In this document: one piece after another, positions 24,297 to 33,028 of the stretch
Position numbering within the stretch: position 1 is the stretch's first letter
Layout of the letters: the number at the start of each line of letters is the position of its first letter
Assembly: GCA_038329675.1 (NCBI GenBank)
Contig: JBBQNE010000019.1
Span: 1-34,078 of the forward strand
Direction of reading: 5' to 3'
Length of the DNA stretch: 34,078 nt
Source of the DNA: JANXVY01 sp038329675
GTDB lineage: Bacteria; Pseudomonadota; Alphaproteobacteria; Rhizobiales; Hyphomicrobiaceae
Notes under the pieces: generated by a model
Databases searched by the model: none
What the model saw: only the letters and a program-made list of their open reading frames with translations
Told to the model about the DNA's origin: nothing
Translations under genes and position numbers: made by a program

Positions 24297-25027
24297 TTCC
24301 CCCCGCCCATATAGCCTGGAACCGCGACTTTGAGTTCAAGCTGCCGGGCCAACATCACGACGAACACGTTCACGATCAGGTAGAGGATCGTTGCAGCTGT
24401 GAACGCCTCAAACACTTGGAACGAGTATTCCTGCATGGTGCGGGCGCGGAACGTCAGCTCGAGCAGGCCAATCGTCAGCGCAACGGACGTGTTCTTGATG
24501 AGGTTTAAGAACTCACTTGTCAGCGGCGGGAGCACGATGCGGTAGGCCATCGGCAGCAGCACGTAACGGTAGGTCTGTGCGGTCGTTAGACCCATGGCGT
24601 ATCCAGCCATCGACTGCCCCCGCGGCAGGGCTTTCACCCCGGCGGCGACTTGAACGGCCACGCGCGAAGACGTCGCAAACCCCAGCCCGATGACGGCGGT
24701 ATAAAACGGCGCATTCGGCAGTTGTTTTAAGGCCGTTCCCCACGCCTTTGGGAGAAGCTCGGGCAAAACAAAAAACCACAAGAACAATTGGACGAGGATT
24801 GGGATGTTTCGAAACAGCTCAATCCAGCAGGTGGCGAAGAAATTTGCCCATTTTGACGGCAACGTCCGCATGATGCCAAACACGGATCCAACCGACAGCG
24901 CAATGACCCAGGCGCACAAAGCCGTGATGATCGTCCACATCAGGCCAGACATGAGCAGGGTGGCGTAAGTGCCCGTGCCTTCGGGCGATGCCTGCCAGTA
25001 GATGCCCCAATTCCAGTTGTAATTCAC
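24293..25027 (-). CDS. gltJ: Amino-acid ABC importer permease GltJ
   Basis: The N-terminus NYNWNWGIYWQ and the C-terminus VAVPGYMGGGK match GltJ. The permease carries the ELFRNIPILVQLFLWFFVLPE segment and an EAA loop (VAAGVKALPRGQSMAGYAMGL). It pairs with GltK as the membrane heterodimer. The start is a GTG at 25027 with only a weak ribosome site, so initiation may be limiting. An intrinsic terminator stands between it and gltI, which should make gltJKL less abundant than the binding protein. Confidence 0.93.
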   Translation of the reverse strand: MNYNWNWGIYWQASPEGTGTYATLLMSGLMWTIITALCAWVIALSVGSVFGIMRTLPSKWANFFATCWIELFRNIPILVQLFLWFFVLPELLPKAWGTALKQLPNAPFYTAVIGLGFATSSRVAVQVAAGVKALPRGQSMAGYAMGLTTAQTYRYVLLPMAYRIVLPPLTSEFLNLIKNTSVALTIGLLELTFRARTMQEYSFQVFEAFTAATILYLIVNVFVVMLARQLELKVAVPGYMGGGK

Positions 25028-25143
25028 GATTGGCCCCGAAGGTCATGCGCTGTGGCGGGCAGGTCTTAATCCTGGCTTGGCAGAACCTGGAGCGGAGACG
25101 GCGGTTTTAAGGGAACCAAAGTTCGAACCGTGAAATCCGTCTG

Positions 25144-25173
25144 TATGCAAATGATATGTAGGCAAACGATATG
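25144..25173 (-). repeat. Two tandem 15-bp repeats upstream of gltJ
   Basis: On the minus strand CATATCGTTTGCCTA (25173-25159) is followed directly by CATATCATTTGCATA (25158-25144), with two mismatches. The pair lies between the gltI terminator and the gltJ start, about 117 bp upstream of that start. A regulator site or promoter element for gltJKL is possible. Confidence 0.55.
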
Positions 25174-25211
25174 CCAGAAATCGTCGTACAGCCAGCCAAG
25201 AGACAAGATGC

Positions 25212-25244
25212 AAAAAGGGCACCAACACAAATGTGCGAGTGCCC
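25212..25244 (-). terminator. Strong intrinsic terminator after gltI
   Basis: In the direction of glt transcription, arms GGGCACTCGCACA (25244-25232) and TGTGTTGGTGCCC (25229-25217) pair over 13 positions with one mismatch and two wobbles. A five-T run follows (25216-25212). It begins 9 nt after the gltI TAA and precedes gltJ by about 185 bp. This is the clearest terminator in the window. Confidence 0.88.
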
Positions 25245-25253
25245 CTCTTTGGT

Positions 25254-26165
25254 TTAGTAGGACGCTGGGTCCGCGCTGGACGATGGCGACGCCATCATTT
25301 TTTGGAGCTGCGCACTGAATTCAAAGTTGAGGTTCAGGTCCTTTGGCGGGATTGGCGACTGGAACCACTTCTTGAACAGGGCTGGGCCGTCCTTGGCAAA
25401 GACAGCAGCTGTCGCTTTGTCGGCAAGCGCCTTGAACGGCGCATCATCCTTCGGGATCATGATGCCGTAGGGCTCGGCGGCCGAGTAGGCGTCCTTGGAG
25501 ATCTCAAACGCAGCTGGCTCTTTGGAGTTGGCGACAAGCCCGGCAAGCAGGATGTCGTCCATGGCGAAGGCGACTGCACGATCGGTTTCGACCATGAGGA
25601 AGCTTTCGGCGTGGTCCTTGCCCGACAGGATGTTCATCCCTAGGCCCTTGGCCGCGTTCAGCTCGTTCATCTGCTTGATGTTGGTCGTGCCAGCCGTCGA
25701 CACGATCGTCTTGCCCTTCAAGTCATCGACCGACCTGATGCCGGCCGATTTTTTCGTGACGAGGCGGGTGGCAGTCAAGAAGTGGCTGTTGGTGTAGGAA
25801 ACTTGCTTTTGGCGCTCAACATTGTTTGTGGTCGACCCGCACTCAAGGTCGATTGTGCCGTTGGCCAGGAGCGGGATGCGTGTGGCCGACGTAACCGGAT
25901 TGAGTTTGACTTCGAGCTTGTCCATTTTCAGCTCGGTCTTGATCGCCTCAACGATCTTCATGCAGATGTCCATCGAGAAGCCAACGGGCTTCTGCTTGTC
26001 ATCGAGGTATGAAAATGGAACCGAGCTTTCACGAAAACCAATCGTGACGGCGCCGCTATCCTTGATTTTTTTGAGCGTCCCCGTGAGCTCCTGTCCGACG
26101 GCGATGCCAGGGGCGAACGCTGGCGCCAGCGCGAGCGCAAGCGCCGCGACGATGAGCTTCTTCAT
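25254..26165 (-). CDS. gltI: Glutamate/aspartate-type periplasmic binding protein
   Basis: The 303-residue precursor has a Sec signal (MKKLIVAALALALAPAFA, cleavage near residue 24). The mature protein is a family-3 solute-binding protein: GTLKKIKDSGAVTIGFRESS, PFSYLDDKQKPVGFSMDIC, the ligand-loop CGSTTNNVERQKQVSYTNS and DDLKGKTIVSTAGTTN. It captures the amino acid in the periplasm for GltJKL. The ATG at 26165 has AGGAG with 8-nt spacing, the best ribosome site of the operon. Together with the terminator that follows, this fits the usual excess of binding protein over permease. Confidence 0.94.
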   Translation of the reverse strand: MKKLIVAALALALAPAFAPGIAVGQELTGTLKKIKDSGAVTIGFRESSVPFSYLDDKQKPVGFSMDICMKIVEAIKTELKMDKLEVKLNPVTSATRIPLLANGTIDLECGSTTNNVERQKQVSYTNSHFLTATRLVTKKSAGIRSVDDLKGKTIVSTAGTTNIKQMNELNAAKGLGMNILSGKDHAESFLMVETDRAVAFAMDDILLAGLVANSKEPAAFEISKDAYSAAEPYGIMIPKDDAPFKALADKATAAVFAKDGPALFKKWFQSPIPPKDLNLNFEFSAQLQKMMASPSSSADPASY

Positions 26166-26270
26166 GCACGATCTCCTCGAGTTACCAGCCGCAGACTACC
26201 TCCTTCAGGTATCCCGGCCCCCCAGTGATCTGCGACACTCTGGCATTTAGCAAGCCTATTTTAACGCCAC

Positions 26271-27836
26271 TTATGGCGCAACCGGAGGCAATTGCAGGGG
26301 CGAGACCGCGTCGGTGTTGAGACCGTTGCGGCGACCGGCGGGCCGTCGGGCGCTCCGACGTGGCTTGAAGCACCACAACAGCAAGACGACGAGCGCGATG
26401 GGGACCAAGGCCGCATAGAGATTGATCACCGCGCACACGGTCGCCAGCGCCCATAGCAACGTGAGGCCGTGTTCGGCGAGAGCGACGATCTTGGACTGGT
26501 GATGGCGGCGAAGCATACCGCGGCGGTTGCCGGGCATGGGGTGCCAGAAATTGAGCAGAGCGGTCGATAATGCGGCAAGCGCGCCAAAAACGACGGCATA
26601 GATCAGCGCACCGGGGGCGACCCAGTAGAGGACCGCCGTCGGCAACAGGAGGATCGCGGCCAGGGGAATGGCAACGGCGGTCAGTTTGGCAGCTTCCGGG
26701 TAGGCAGGCGAGAGGGGCGCGGTTGCGATCAGTTCGGGGGCATCTTCGCCCGAAATCGTGAGCCACGACAGCGACGCTGAGACCTGCGAGGCGAGGACGA
26801 CGACCAGCGGAAGCAGCGCGAGGCCAGGCGGGATGTTGGACGGGTTCTTCAGCAAAATAACGCTGAGTGGGAGCGTGTAGACGATCTGCAACCCGAGCTG
26901 GGCAAAGAGGTTGGGATCGCGCAAAAGCAAACGGGTTTCTTTGAGGCGCAGCGCCGTAAGGGGACCTTCACGAAATGGGCGTCCTCGGGCAGCAACCGGG
27001 CCAATGGCCGTACCAGCGGCAACGGAGGCTGCGCGCACAAAGGAGGGCGCGGTCATGACGAGTGCGGCAACAAACAGCGCTGCTGCAATCGGAACAGAGG
27101 CCAGCGCTGGAAGCGGATCGCCGCTGACAGCAGACGCAAGCGGCGCAAAACGGGCATTGGGGAGTAGCGCGTTGATCCAATCAAATGCGCGGCCAGCCAT
27201 GACAGCCAGATCGTCCGGCAGAACGGCCAGGATTTGGACGGCGAGCACGAACAATCCAGCAATCAGCGCCGCGGTGACTTGCGCCACCATCCGAGCAAGC
27301 CGCGGCCCAACGGCGTGGAACAAGGCAACAGCAATGACGAAGCCGCACGCTGTCCCAGCGAGTGCCCAAGCGGCAGCGAGGGGATAAATCGCGAGCCAAT
27401 GGGGGCCGTTTAGATAGGCTCCAACGTTGGCTGTGGGGATGAGGAAGGCAGCGAGCGAGCCAGCCGACGATCCAGCGATTGAAATGGCGCGAGCGGCGAC
27501 CGGCTTCCATGGCGGCATCGGTGAACTGAGCAGGAGTTCAAGTTCGCCACGCTGATAGAGCGCGCGCGCCGCCCCAAGCAGGCCCTGGCTAACCATCCAC
27601 AGTCCAGCCCCGGTCGCGAAAATCGATGCCGTCGCACCGCTCGCAGTTAGCGATCCAGCGATTTCGGCAAGACGAAAAGCGCCATACGCGGCCGCGTGCA
27701 GCAAGATGACGAGAGCGAGCGCGAGGGCAAGGCGGGCCGCAACCGGCCAGTTCGATAGCACGTCGCCAAGCATGCGGATGTTGTTGCGCATGTCGTTTGC
27801 GACAAGCCACATCAAAGAGCCGGGGGCGGGCTTCAT
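26271..27836 (-). CDS. ABC-2-type exporter permease
   Basis: A 521-residue protein with about ten to twelve hydrophobic segments. The N-terminal part reads LGDVLSNWPVAARLALALALVILLH, and a short cytosolic stretch (RGELELLLSSPMPPWKPVAARA) resembles the coupling region of ABC-2 exporters, where a subunit contacts its ATPase. A second such stretch is GEDAPELIATAPLSPAYPEAAKL, so the protein looks like two half-transporters fused. The start overlaps the ATPase stop by 4 bp (ATGA). The substrate is unknown. The C-terminal ~35 residues are basic and Pro-rich. Confidence 0.8.
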   Translation of the reverse strand: MKPAPGSLMWLVANDMRNNIRMLGDVLSNWPVAARLALALALVILLHAAAYGAFRLAEIAGSLTASGATASIFATGAGLWMVSQGLLGAARALYQRGELELLLSSPMPPWKPVAARAISIAGSSAGSLAAFLIPTANVGAYLNGPHWLAIYPLAAAWALAGTACGFVIAVALFHAVGPRLARMVAQVTAALIAGLFVLAVQILAVLPDDLAVMAGRAFDWINALLPNARFAPLASAVSGDPLPALASVPIAAALFVAALVMTAPSFVRAASVAAGTAIGPVAARGRPFREGPLTALRLKETRLLLRDPNLFAQLGLQIVYTLPLSVILLKNPSNIPPGLALLPLVVVLASQVSASLSWLTISGEDAPELIATAPLSPAYPEAAKLTAVAIPLAAILLLPTAVLYWVAPGALIYAVVFGALAALSTALLNFWHPMPGNRRGMLRRHHQSKIVALAEHGLTLLWALATVCAVINLYAALVPIALVVLLLWCFKPRRSARRPAGRRNGLNTDAVSPLQLPPVAP

Positions 27837-28708
27837 GGGGCGACAACGCGGGATGGATGAGATGGCGGCACAGCGCCACGGTTGGCCGCCGCACCATGGG
27901 TGATCGAAGCGCGCTGTGGCGTGCCATCCGTGGCCGCATCAGACGTACCCGCATCCGGTGCACGGCCGAGCGAGAGGAACACATCCTCCAACGTTCCGCC
28001 CTGACCCGACAGCCGACGCAGGTCGTCCATGGTGCCCTCGGCGACGAGGCGGCCCCCGCGTAAGATGCCAATTTTGGTCGCGAGCCGCTCGGCGACTTCG
28101 AGAATGTGCGTTGTCAGGATGATCGTTGCGCCGGCTTTAACCCGCTCCATTAGCAAGTCCTTGACCTGCCGCGCGATTGCCGCGTCCAGTCCGGTCAGCG
28201 GCTCGTCGAGCATGATGAGGCGCGGCTCATGAACGAGTGCACCAGCGAGCGCGACTTTCTGCTTCATGCCGCGCGAAAAACCCTCGCAGCGCTGATGGCG
28301 GTTGGGGCCAAGTTCGAGCACATCAATGAGGACATTGGCCCGCTTCTCGGTCTCGCGGCGGGGGATGCTCCACAGGCCTGCGACGAACTCCAAGTATTCC
28401 AGTGGAGTAAGCTTATCATACAGCATCGGCTCGTCGGGCAGCCAGGCGGTGATGCGTTTGGCCTCGATCGAATTCGCCACAGCGTCGATGCCAAAGATCG
28501 AAATCGCACCAGCGTCCGGTTTCAGCAGCCCGGCGATCATCCGCAAGGTCGTCGTTTTGCCCGCGCCGTTGTGGCCGAGAAGGGCATAGAATTCGCCCGC
28601 GCCAATCTTCAAATCGAGCGCATCGACAGCCTTACTGGTGAACGTTTTCGTAACGGCTGCCAGCTGGACTGCCGGGACATCTCGTTTATCGCGCGCTAGC
28701 CCGTCCAC
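27833..28708 (-). CDS. ABC exporter ATP-binding protein
   Basis: Walker A is GHNGAGKTT (residues ~45-53), the signature is FSRGMKQKVALAGAL (variant of LSGGQ), Walker B is LIMLDEPLTGLD and the H-loop is TTHILEVAERL. This pattern is typical of ABC-2 drug, antibiotic or polysaccharide exporters of the CcmA class. The start is a GTG at 28708 with GAGG nearby. The last ~45 residues (from about SLGRAPDAG) form a Ser/Ala/Pro-rich tail beyond the conserved domain. It is coupled to the permease by a 4-bp overlap. The glycan genes upstream make surface-polymer export conceivable, but the 209-bp gap and a hairpin separate the groups. Confidence 0.88.
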   Translation of the reverse strand: MDGLARDKRDVPAVQLAAVTKTFTSKAVDALDLKIGAGEFYALLGHNGAGKTTTLRMIAGLLKPDAGAISIFGIDAVANSIEAKRITAWLPDEPMLYDKLTPLEYLEFVAGLWSIPRRETEKRANVLIDVLELGPNRHQRCEGFSRGMKQKVALAGALVHEPRLIMLDEPLTGLDAAIARQVKDLLMERVKAGATIILTTHILEVAERLATKIGILRGGRLVAEGTMDDLRRLSGQGGTLEDVFLSLGRAPDAGTSDAATDGTPQRASITHGAAANRGAVPPSHPSRVVAP

Positions 28709-28797
28709 GTCGCCCTCGCCGTCTCATTGACCAACCAGCGCGGGAGCTTATCGGGACAGGGTTGCCCGGACGTTAAGGATCGCGTTTCTGGTCGGGT

Positions 28798-28825
28798 AGT
28801 TGTATGGCGGGGCGCCATTACAACT
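28798..28825. other. Strong stem-loop downstream of the O-antigen ligase gene
   Basis: AGTTGT-ATGGCG (28798-28809) pairs with CGCCAT-ACAACT (28813-28825) over 12 bp with one bulged T and a GGG loop. It lies 93 bp beyond the ligase stop and 90 bp before the ABC ATPase start. No T-tract follows in the direction of transcription, so it may be a processing or stability element, a weak terminator or a small repeat element. Confidence 0.6.
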
Positions 28826-28917
28826 CTTAGGCCCACAACTCAGAAAAATCGGCCTCAAGCAGACGTTGCCTGCCGTGCATGCGACGCAGATCGTTGCGCC
28901 CACCGAAAGCCAGTGCG

Positions 28918-30333
28918 TTACACCGCATGCCCGGACCGGCGCGAGCCGACGTCAGTATGCGCGACGGCCATCGTCGCAAACACGGCGAACGCAATAGCGG
29001 CCATAAACCAGTATTGCCACATCCCGTAACTCGGCGCGAGGACAGTGGCGATGATGGCAAACGTCGCGCAGTAGAGCGGCTGGACCCGCTCGGGGGCGCT
29101 CGCAATGGCGCGCAACACCGCAAGGCCTATGAGCGCAAACAACCCGGCGCCTATCGCGCCAAGTTCGAACCAGACCTGCATATAGACGTTGTGGGGGTGT
29201 TGGCGCATGCCGCCCTTTGACGTTTCGCCGTCGGCATCAACCTCCGCATCGCGTTCGGGTCCAAGGACGTAGGAGCTGTTCACGCCGTGGCCGATAAGCG
29301 GGCGTTTGATGACTTCGACGGCATAGGCATTCAGGATTTCAATCCGAACAGCTGGCGATGCGCTAGGCAACGCTTGATTGAGTCTGTGCTTGGTCAAGTT
29401 TGAACCCTGAGCGATGAAAGCAAGCGGCACAATCGCAAGGCAGGCGATGAGCCAGACAGCAGTCAGCGCGCGGCGCGCCCATTTCGCGTTCAGCCTCGCG
29501 AGCACCACAGTCAGTGTGCCTGTGATCAGGGCAAGCTTAGCGGTCTGGCTGTCGGAGCCGCCAATCGCGACGAGAGCGGCAACGACGGTCATCATCATCG
29601 CGATGGTACGCGTTGAGCCAGTTAAGGTCGTCGCCACCGCCATCAGCGCTGCCGGTAACAGCAACACAACGGCCGCCATGCTGCGCGTCAACGCAGAAAT
29701 ATCGATCGACGCCAGCCGACCGTCGCGCCACACCATAAACTTCGCCGGGTTGACCTGGCCTTCGCGCAACCCGAGCATGTTGGTGATGGCCACCGATAGG
29801 GCGCGCTCAGCCCAAATTTCGATTGCCAGAAATACCGAGCCGATCAGGAACCCGATCGCGATTGCCCGCGAAAGTGCGATCCGTTGAGCGGTATCAAAGT
29901 TCGCGGCGCAGCGCGCGCCAACGACGACAAGCGCAGCAAAGGCAATCCCGACGGCAGTTTTTTCAAGCGACATGAGCGGTGCTGGCGACCACGCCGATGA
30001 GGCGAGCGCAAACACAAAGAATGCCGCTAACAGGGTCGGCACGCCGAACTGCGGGGCGATTGGTTGAGACAGGCGGTGCGAAATCTCGCCAGCGCTGGCG
30101 AGAACCCGTCGTCCAGTTTCCGTTGGCCCAGGAGCTAAGTCAGCACGCGAGCCGCGATGCAAACCGTTGCGCCAACCAAAACCCACCAGCACAACAAGAG
30201 CAAACGGGGCTAGCACGGTCAGGGAACGCGGCTGGATGAGGCCGGCTGAAACGGTGGTGGCCAATACGACTGCAACCGCCATAAACAGTGTGGCCGGGAA
30301 CCGCCTGCCAACGATCGGTTGGGTCGTTGCCAT
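28918..30333 (-). CDS. O-antigen ligase/polymerase-like membrane protein
   Basis: The 471-residue protein has about eleven or twelve hydrophobic segments and one long extracytoplasmic loop, the layout of the Wzy/WaaL (O-antigen ligase) superfamily. The loop contains the conserved arginine and histidine region: VRIEILNAYAVEVIKRPLIGHGVN and then HPHNVYMQVWFELGAIG. Members polymerise undecaprenyl-linked repeat units or ligate them to lipid A or proteins; which of these applies cannot be told. It follows the DegT gene by 87 bp on the same strand. Confidence 0.85.
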   Translation of the reverse strand: MATTQPIVGRRFPATLFMAVAVVLATTVSAGLIQPRSLTVLAPFALVVLVGFGWRNGLHRGSRADLAPGPTETGRRVLASAGEISHRLSQPIAPQFGVPTLLAAFFVFALASSAWSPAPLMSLEKTAVGIAFAALVVVGARCAANFDTAQRIALSRAIAIGFLIGSVFLAIEIWAERALSVAITNMLGLREGQVNPAKFMVWRDGRLASIDISALTRSMAAVVLLLPAALMAVATTLTGSTRTIAMMMTVVAALVAIGGSDSQTAKLALITGTLTVVLARLNAKWARRALTAVWLIACLAIVPLAFIAQGSNLTKHRLNQALPSASPAVRIEILNAYAVEVIKRPLIGHGVNSSYVLGPERDAEVDADGETSKGGMRQHPHNVYMQVWFELGAIGAGLFALIGLAVLRAIASAPERVQPLYCATFAIIATVLAPSYGMWQYWFMAAIAFAVFATMAVAHTDVGSRRSGHAV

Positions 30334-30420
30334 CTGGTTCGATTTGTCCCGATTACGTTTGTTGAAGTCGCGTCGGTTCGGGTCGCAGCGCTTCAGCAGA
30401 CGCCAGCTTGAATGGCGTTA

Positions 30421-31644
30421 TCAGCGCTGCGCTGCTGCCATCACGTCGCCAAGGACGCGCTCAGTTAGATCAATATCCTCATCCCGCAACGTTGGATGAA
30501 CCAGCAACATCAGGCTCGTTTCGCCAAGTTCACGTGCAATCGGAAGACGCTGTGTTGGCCGCCATGGCGTGTCATCGAAAGCTCGCTCCAAATAGACCTC
30601 CGAGCACGAGCCCGTAAAGCACGGCACGCCGCTGGAGTTGATGGCGGTAACGATCCGGTCCCGGGTCCAGCCATCGGCCAGCGCCGTCGGTACGATGTAG
30701 GCATAGTATTTGTAGCGGCCGTGAACGCAGCCACGAGCGGCCTCAATCCCTGCCCCGCCAGTCCAACCGCACAGCGGCTCTGGGATGCGAACGGGTCCGC
30801 CGGCAGCAGCGAACGGTCGCAGCGCCGCCGTGATGCGCGCGGCGATTGTCGTGCGCGCCCGTGTCCAGTCGGCCATCTGCGCGAGCTGGATGCGACCAAT
30901 TGCGGCCTGCACCTCAAGCATGCGCCAGTTGGTGCCAAAGCTCTCGTGCAGCCACCGGTAGCCCGGCGGATGGGCACGATTGTAGACGGCCTCGTAGCTC
31001 TTGCCGTGATCTTTGTAGGCCCACATCTTGGCCCAAAGCGCCGGGTCGTTGGTGGTTACCATCCCGCCTTCGCCGCCAGTTGTCATGATTTTGTCTTGGC
31101 AGAACGACCACGCCGCAACATGACCCAGCGAACCGACACTACGGCCCCGGCATCTGGTGCCATGGGCTTGCGCGCAATCCTCAATGACGGCGAACCCGTG
31201 CTGTTCGGCGAGCGCCATGATGGCATCGATCCCGCACGGCCATCCCGCCAAATGGACCGCGATCACCGCACGGGTTCGGGACGTGATCCTGCTGGCAATC
31301 GTAGCAGCGCTGATGTTGCCGCTATTGCGATCGACGTCGGCAAACACCGGGGTCGCGCCAGCGTTGACGACGCACGAGACCGACGCAATGAACGTGCGCG
31401 GCGTCACGATCACTTCGTCTCCGGGCCCAACGCCAAGTCCGTGGAGAGCAAGGTCGAGCGCTAGCGTCCCGTTAGCCAGCGCAATGGCGTGCTTGGTGCC
31501 GGTCCAGGCGGCGAACTCGTCTTCAAAACGGCGGCATTCTTCGCCGGTCCAGTAGTTGACGCGGTTTGATGCCATGACGCGCGTAACGGCTGCGATTTCA
31601 TCATCTGAATAGCTGGGCCATGGCGCGAAAGTGGTGTTGAGCAT
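30421..31644 (-). CDS. DegT/DnrJ/EryC1/StrS sugar aminotransferase
   Basis: A PLP-dependent enzyme of 407 residues that aminates a keto-sugar nucleotide. The PLP aspartate is Asp156 (FAVIEDCAQAHG) and the internal-aldimine lysine is Lys185 (SFCQDKIMTTGGEGGM). The N-terminal WTGEECRRFEDEFAAWTGTKHAIALANGTLAL segment is typical. Next to an acetyltransferase and a phosphoglycosyl transferase it resembles PglE-type enzymes that make the 4-amino group of bacillosamine-like sugars; the exact substrate is inferred. Its ATG overlaps the acetyltransferase stop (TAATG). Confidence 0.92.
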   Translation of the reverse strand: MLNTTFAPWPSYSDDEIAAVTRVMASNRVNYWTGEECRRFEDEFAAWTGTKHAIALANGTLALDLALHGLGVGPGDEVIVTPRTFIASVSCVVNAGATPVFADVDRNSGNISAATIASRITSRTRAVIAVHLAGWPCGIDAIMALAEQHGFAVIEDCAQAHGTRCRGRSVGSLGHVAAWSFCQDKIMTTGGEGGMVTTNDPALWAKMWAYKDHGKSYEAVYNRAHPPGYRWLHESFGTNWRMLEVQAAIGRIQLAQMADWTRARTTIAARITAALRPFAAAGGPVRIPEPLCGWTGGAGIEAARGCVHGRYKYYAYIVPTALADGWTRDRIVTAINSSGVPCFTGSCSEVYLERAFDDTPWRPTQRLPIARELGETSLMLLVHPTLRDEDIDLTERVLGDVMAAAQR

Positions 31645-32369
31645 TACGGGGCTCTCGCTGACGGTTCGCCCGTGCGCGATTGCGCCGCTGACGCCTCCAA
31701 GGCTCGCGCTGGGTTACCGACCACGGTGACACCTGGTGCAACGCTCGTGGTCACAACAGCCCCCATCCCGATGACTGCCCCGCGACCGATGACGGTGGGC
31801 GCCCCGGGGCCGCCTTGTTTGATGATGGCGCCCGCGCCAACGTAGGTGCAATCCTCGATGACGACGTTGCCGTTGCACTTCGCACCCGGGCCAAACGTCA
31901 CGAAGTCGCCGATGACGCAATCATGGGCAACGTAGGCATAGAGGTTGGCGTGAAAATAACGGCCGATTGAAATGTTCGACGTCAGCGTCACGAATGGCGA
32001 CAGCAGCGCGCCTGGGCCAAGCCGCACATCATCCATAATCACAGCGCTCTGGGCGCGGACGTCGAATGGCTCGATCCCATCGGCGGCTAAGGTGGCAGCC
32101 AAGCGCGCGCGGATCGCACCATCGGCGATCGAAATCGTTGCAAATCGGCGCTGGGCCGGCGCAAGCAGGAATGCGGCATAGGTCATCACGCGCTGACCGT
32201 TGATGATCGGGGCCTGCTCGGTTTTACCCGCAGGGATGGCGTCATCGATGAAAACGAGCTGGTCGTCCGATAGCCCTATCCCTTGGGCGCGCAGGTTCTC
32301 CCGCGCCACTGGCATGATTTCGCGGCCGTAGCCCGCTGCGCCATAGATTCCATAAAGGTCGGTGGTCAT
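31644..32369 (-). CDS. Sugar O/N-acetyltransferase, PglD/NeuD-like left-handed beta-helix
   Basis: The N-terminus has a small nucleotide-sugar-binding Rossmann part (YGIYGAAGYGREIMPVAREN). Residues ~110-225 are hexapeptide repeats (VRLGPGALLSPFVTLTSNISIGRYFHANLYAYVAHDCVIGDFVTFGPGAKCNG...). Candidate catalytic histidine lies in YVAHDCVIGD. This architecture is that of PglD and NeuD enzymes, which acetylate amino-sugar nucleotides from acetyl-CoA. It overlaps the upstream gene by 4 bp (ATGA) and the DegT gene by 3 bp. The last ~20 residues are a variable tail. Confidence 0.88.
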   Translation of the reverse strand: MTTDLYGIYGAAGYGREIMPVARENLRAQGIGLSDDQLVFIDDAIPAGKTEQAPIINGQRVMTYAAFLLAPAQRRFATISIADGAIRARLAATLAADGIEPFDVRAQSAVIMDDVRLGPGALLSPFVTLTSNISIGRYFHANLYAYVAHDCVIGDFVTFGPGAKCNGNVVIEDCTYVGAGAIIKQGGPGAPTVIGRGAVIGMGAVVTTSVAPGVTVVGNPARALEASAAQSRTGEPSARAP

Positions 32370-33028
32370 AGGACGGGGCCCGTTGTGTCGTTAGCGCGCC
32401 GTCCGGTTGCGATTGGGGATTGCGCCCCAGGAGCGACCGGCGTGCCTTCAAACCTCGGCATCGTCACTTCTCCAGTGGCTGAGATGCCATCGCGACGCAA
32501 CACCTTGCCGATGGTTGCGATCAAGATCTTGACGTCAAGCGCCAGCGTCCGATTGTCGACATACCAAACGTCGAGCGCGAACTTCTCCTCCCACGACAGC
32601 CCGTTGCGGCCGTTGATCTGCGCCCAACCGGTGACGCCCGGGCGCACCTCGTGGCGGCGGGCTTGGGCGGTGTTGTAAAGCGCGAGGTAATCCATCAGGA
32701 GGGGCCGTGGTCCAACGAGGCTCATATCGCCCGTCAGCACGTTCCACAACTCAGGCAATTCGTCGAGACTGGTGGCGCGTAGCCAACGGCCAAATGGCGT
32801 TAGGCGGTCGCGGTCGGGCAAAAGTTGGCCAAAACCGTCGCGCGCATCCGTCATCGTGCGGAATTTGACCATTGTAAACGGGCGGCCACCCCGACCGGGT
32901 CGCACCTGTCGGAACAGGGCTGGCGAGCCAAGCCGCTGCCGCACCAAGACGAACAGCAACGCGATCGCTGGCGCCAGCACGACGATTGCGACCGTTGTCA
33001 CCACGATGTCGAAGGCGCGTTTTATCAT
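32366..33028 (-). CDS. Polyprenyl-phosphate phosphoglycosyl transferase (PglC/WcaJ-like)
   Basis: A 220-residue monotopic enzyme that moves a phospho-sugar from a nucleotide sugar to undecaprenyl phosphate, starting glycan assembly. It has one N-terminal membrane helix (DIVVTTVAIVVLAPAIALLFVLV). The conserved series MVKFRTMTDARD, ATSLDELPELWNVLTGDMS, LVGPRPLL and RPGVTGWAQINGRN follows. The Asp-Glu in LDELPEL is the family's catalytic dyad. Its small size matches the PglC class rather than the larger WbaP class. It is coupled to both neighbours by 4-bp overlaps. Confidence 0.93.
   Translation of the reverse strand: MIKRAFDIVVTTVAIVVLAPAIALLFVLVRQRLGSPALFRQVRPGRGGRPFTMVKFRTMTDARDGFGQLLPDRDRLTPFGRWLRATSLDELPELWNVLTGDMSLVGPRPLLMDYLALYNTAQARRHEVRPGVTGWAQINGRNGLSWEEKFALDVWYVDNRTLALDVKILIATIGKVLRRDGISATGEVTMPRFEGTPVAPGAQSPIATGRRANDTTGPVL

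Noticed and set aside
25117..25137. tRNA-like T-loop (GTTCGAACC)
   Set aside because: The flanking bases do not pair into a T-stem on either strand and no acceptor or anticodon stem can be built.
26262..26280. 5-bp hairpin overlapping the ABC-2 permease stop, followed by TTAAAAT
   Set aside because: The stem is short, contains the stop codon and lacks a T-run; not strong enough to call a terminator.
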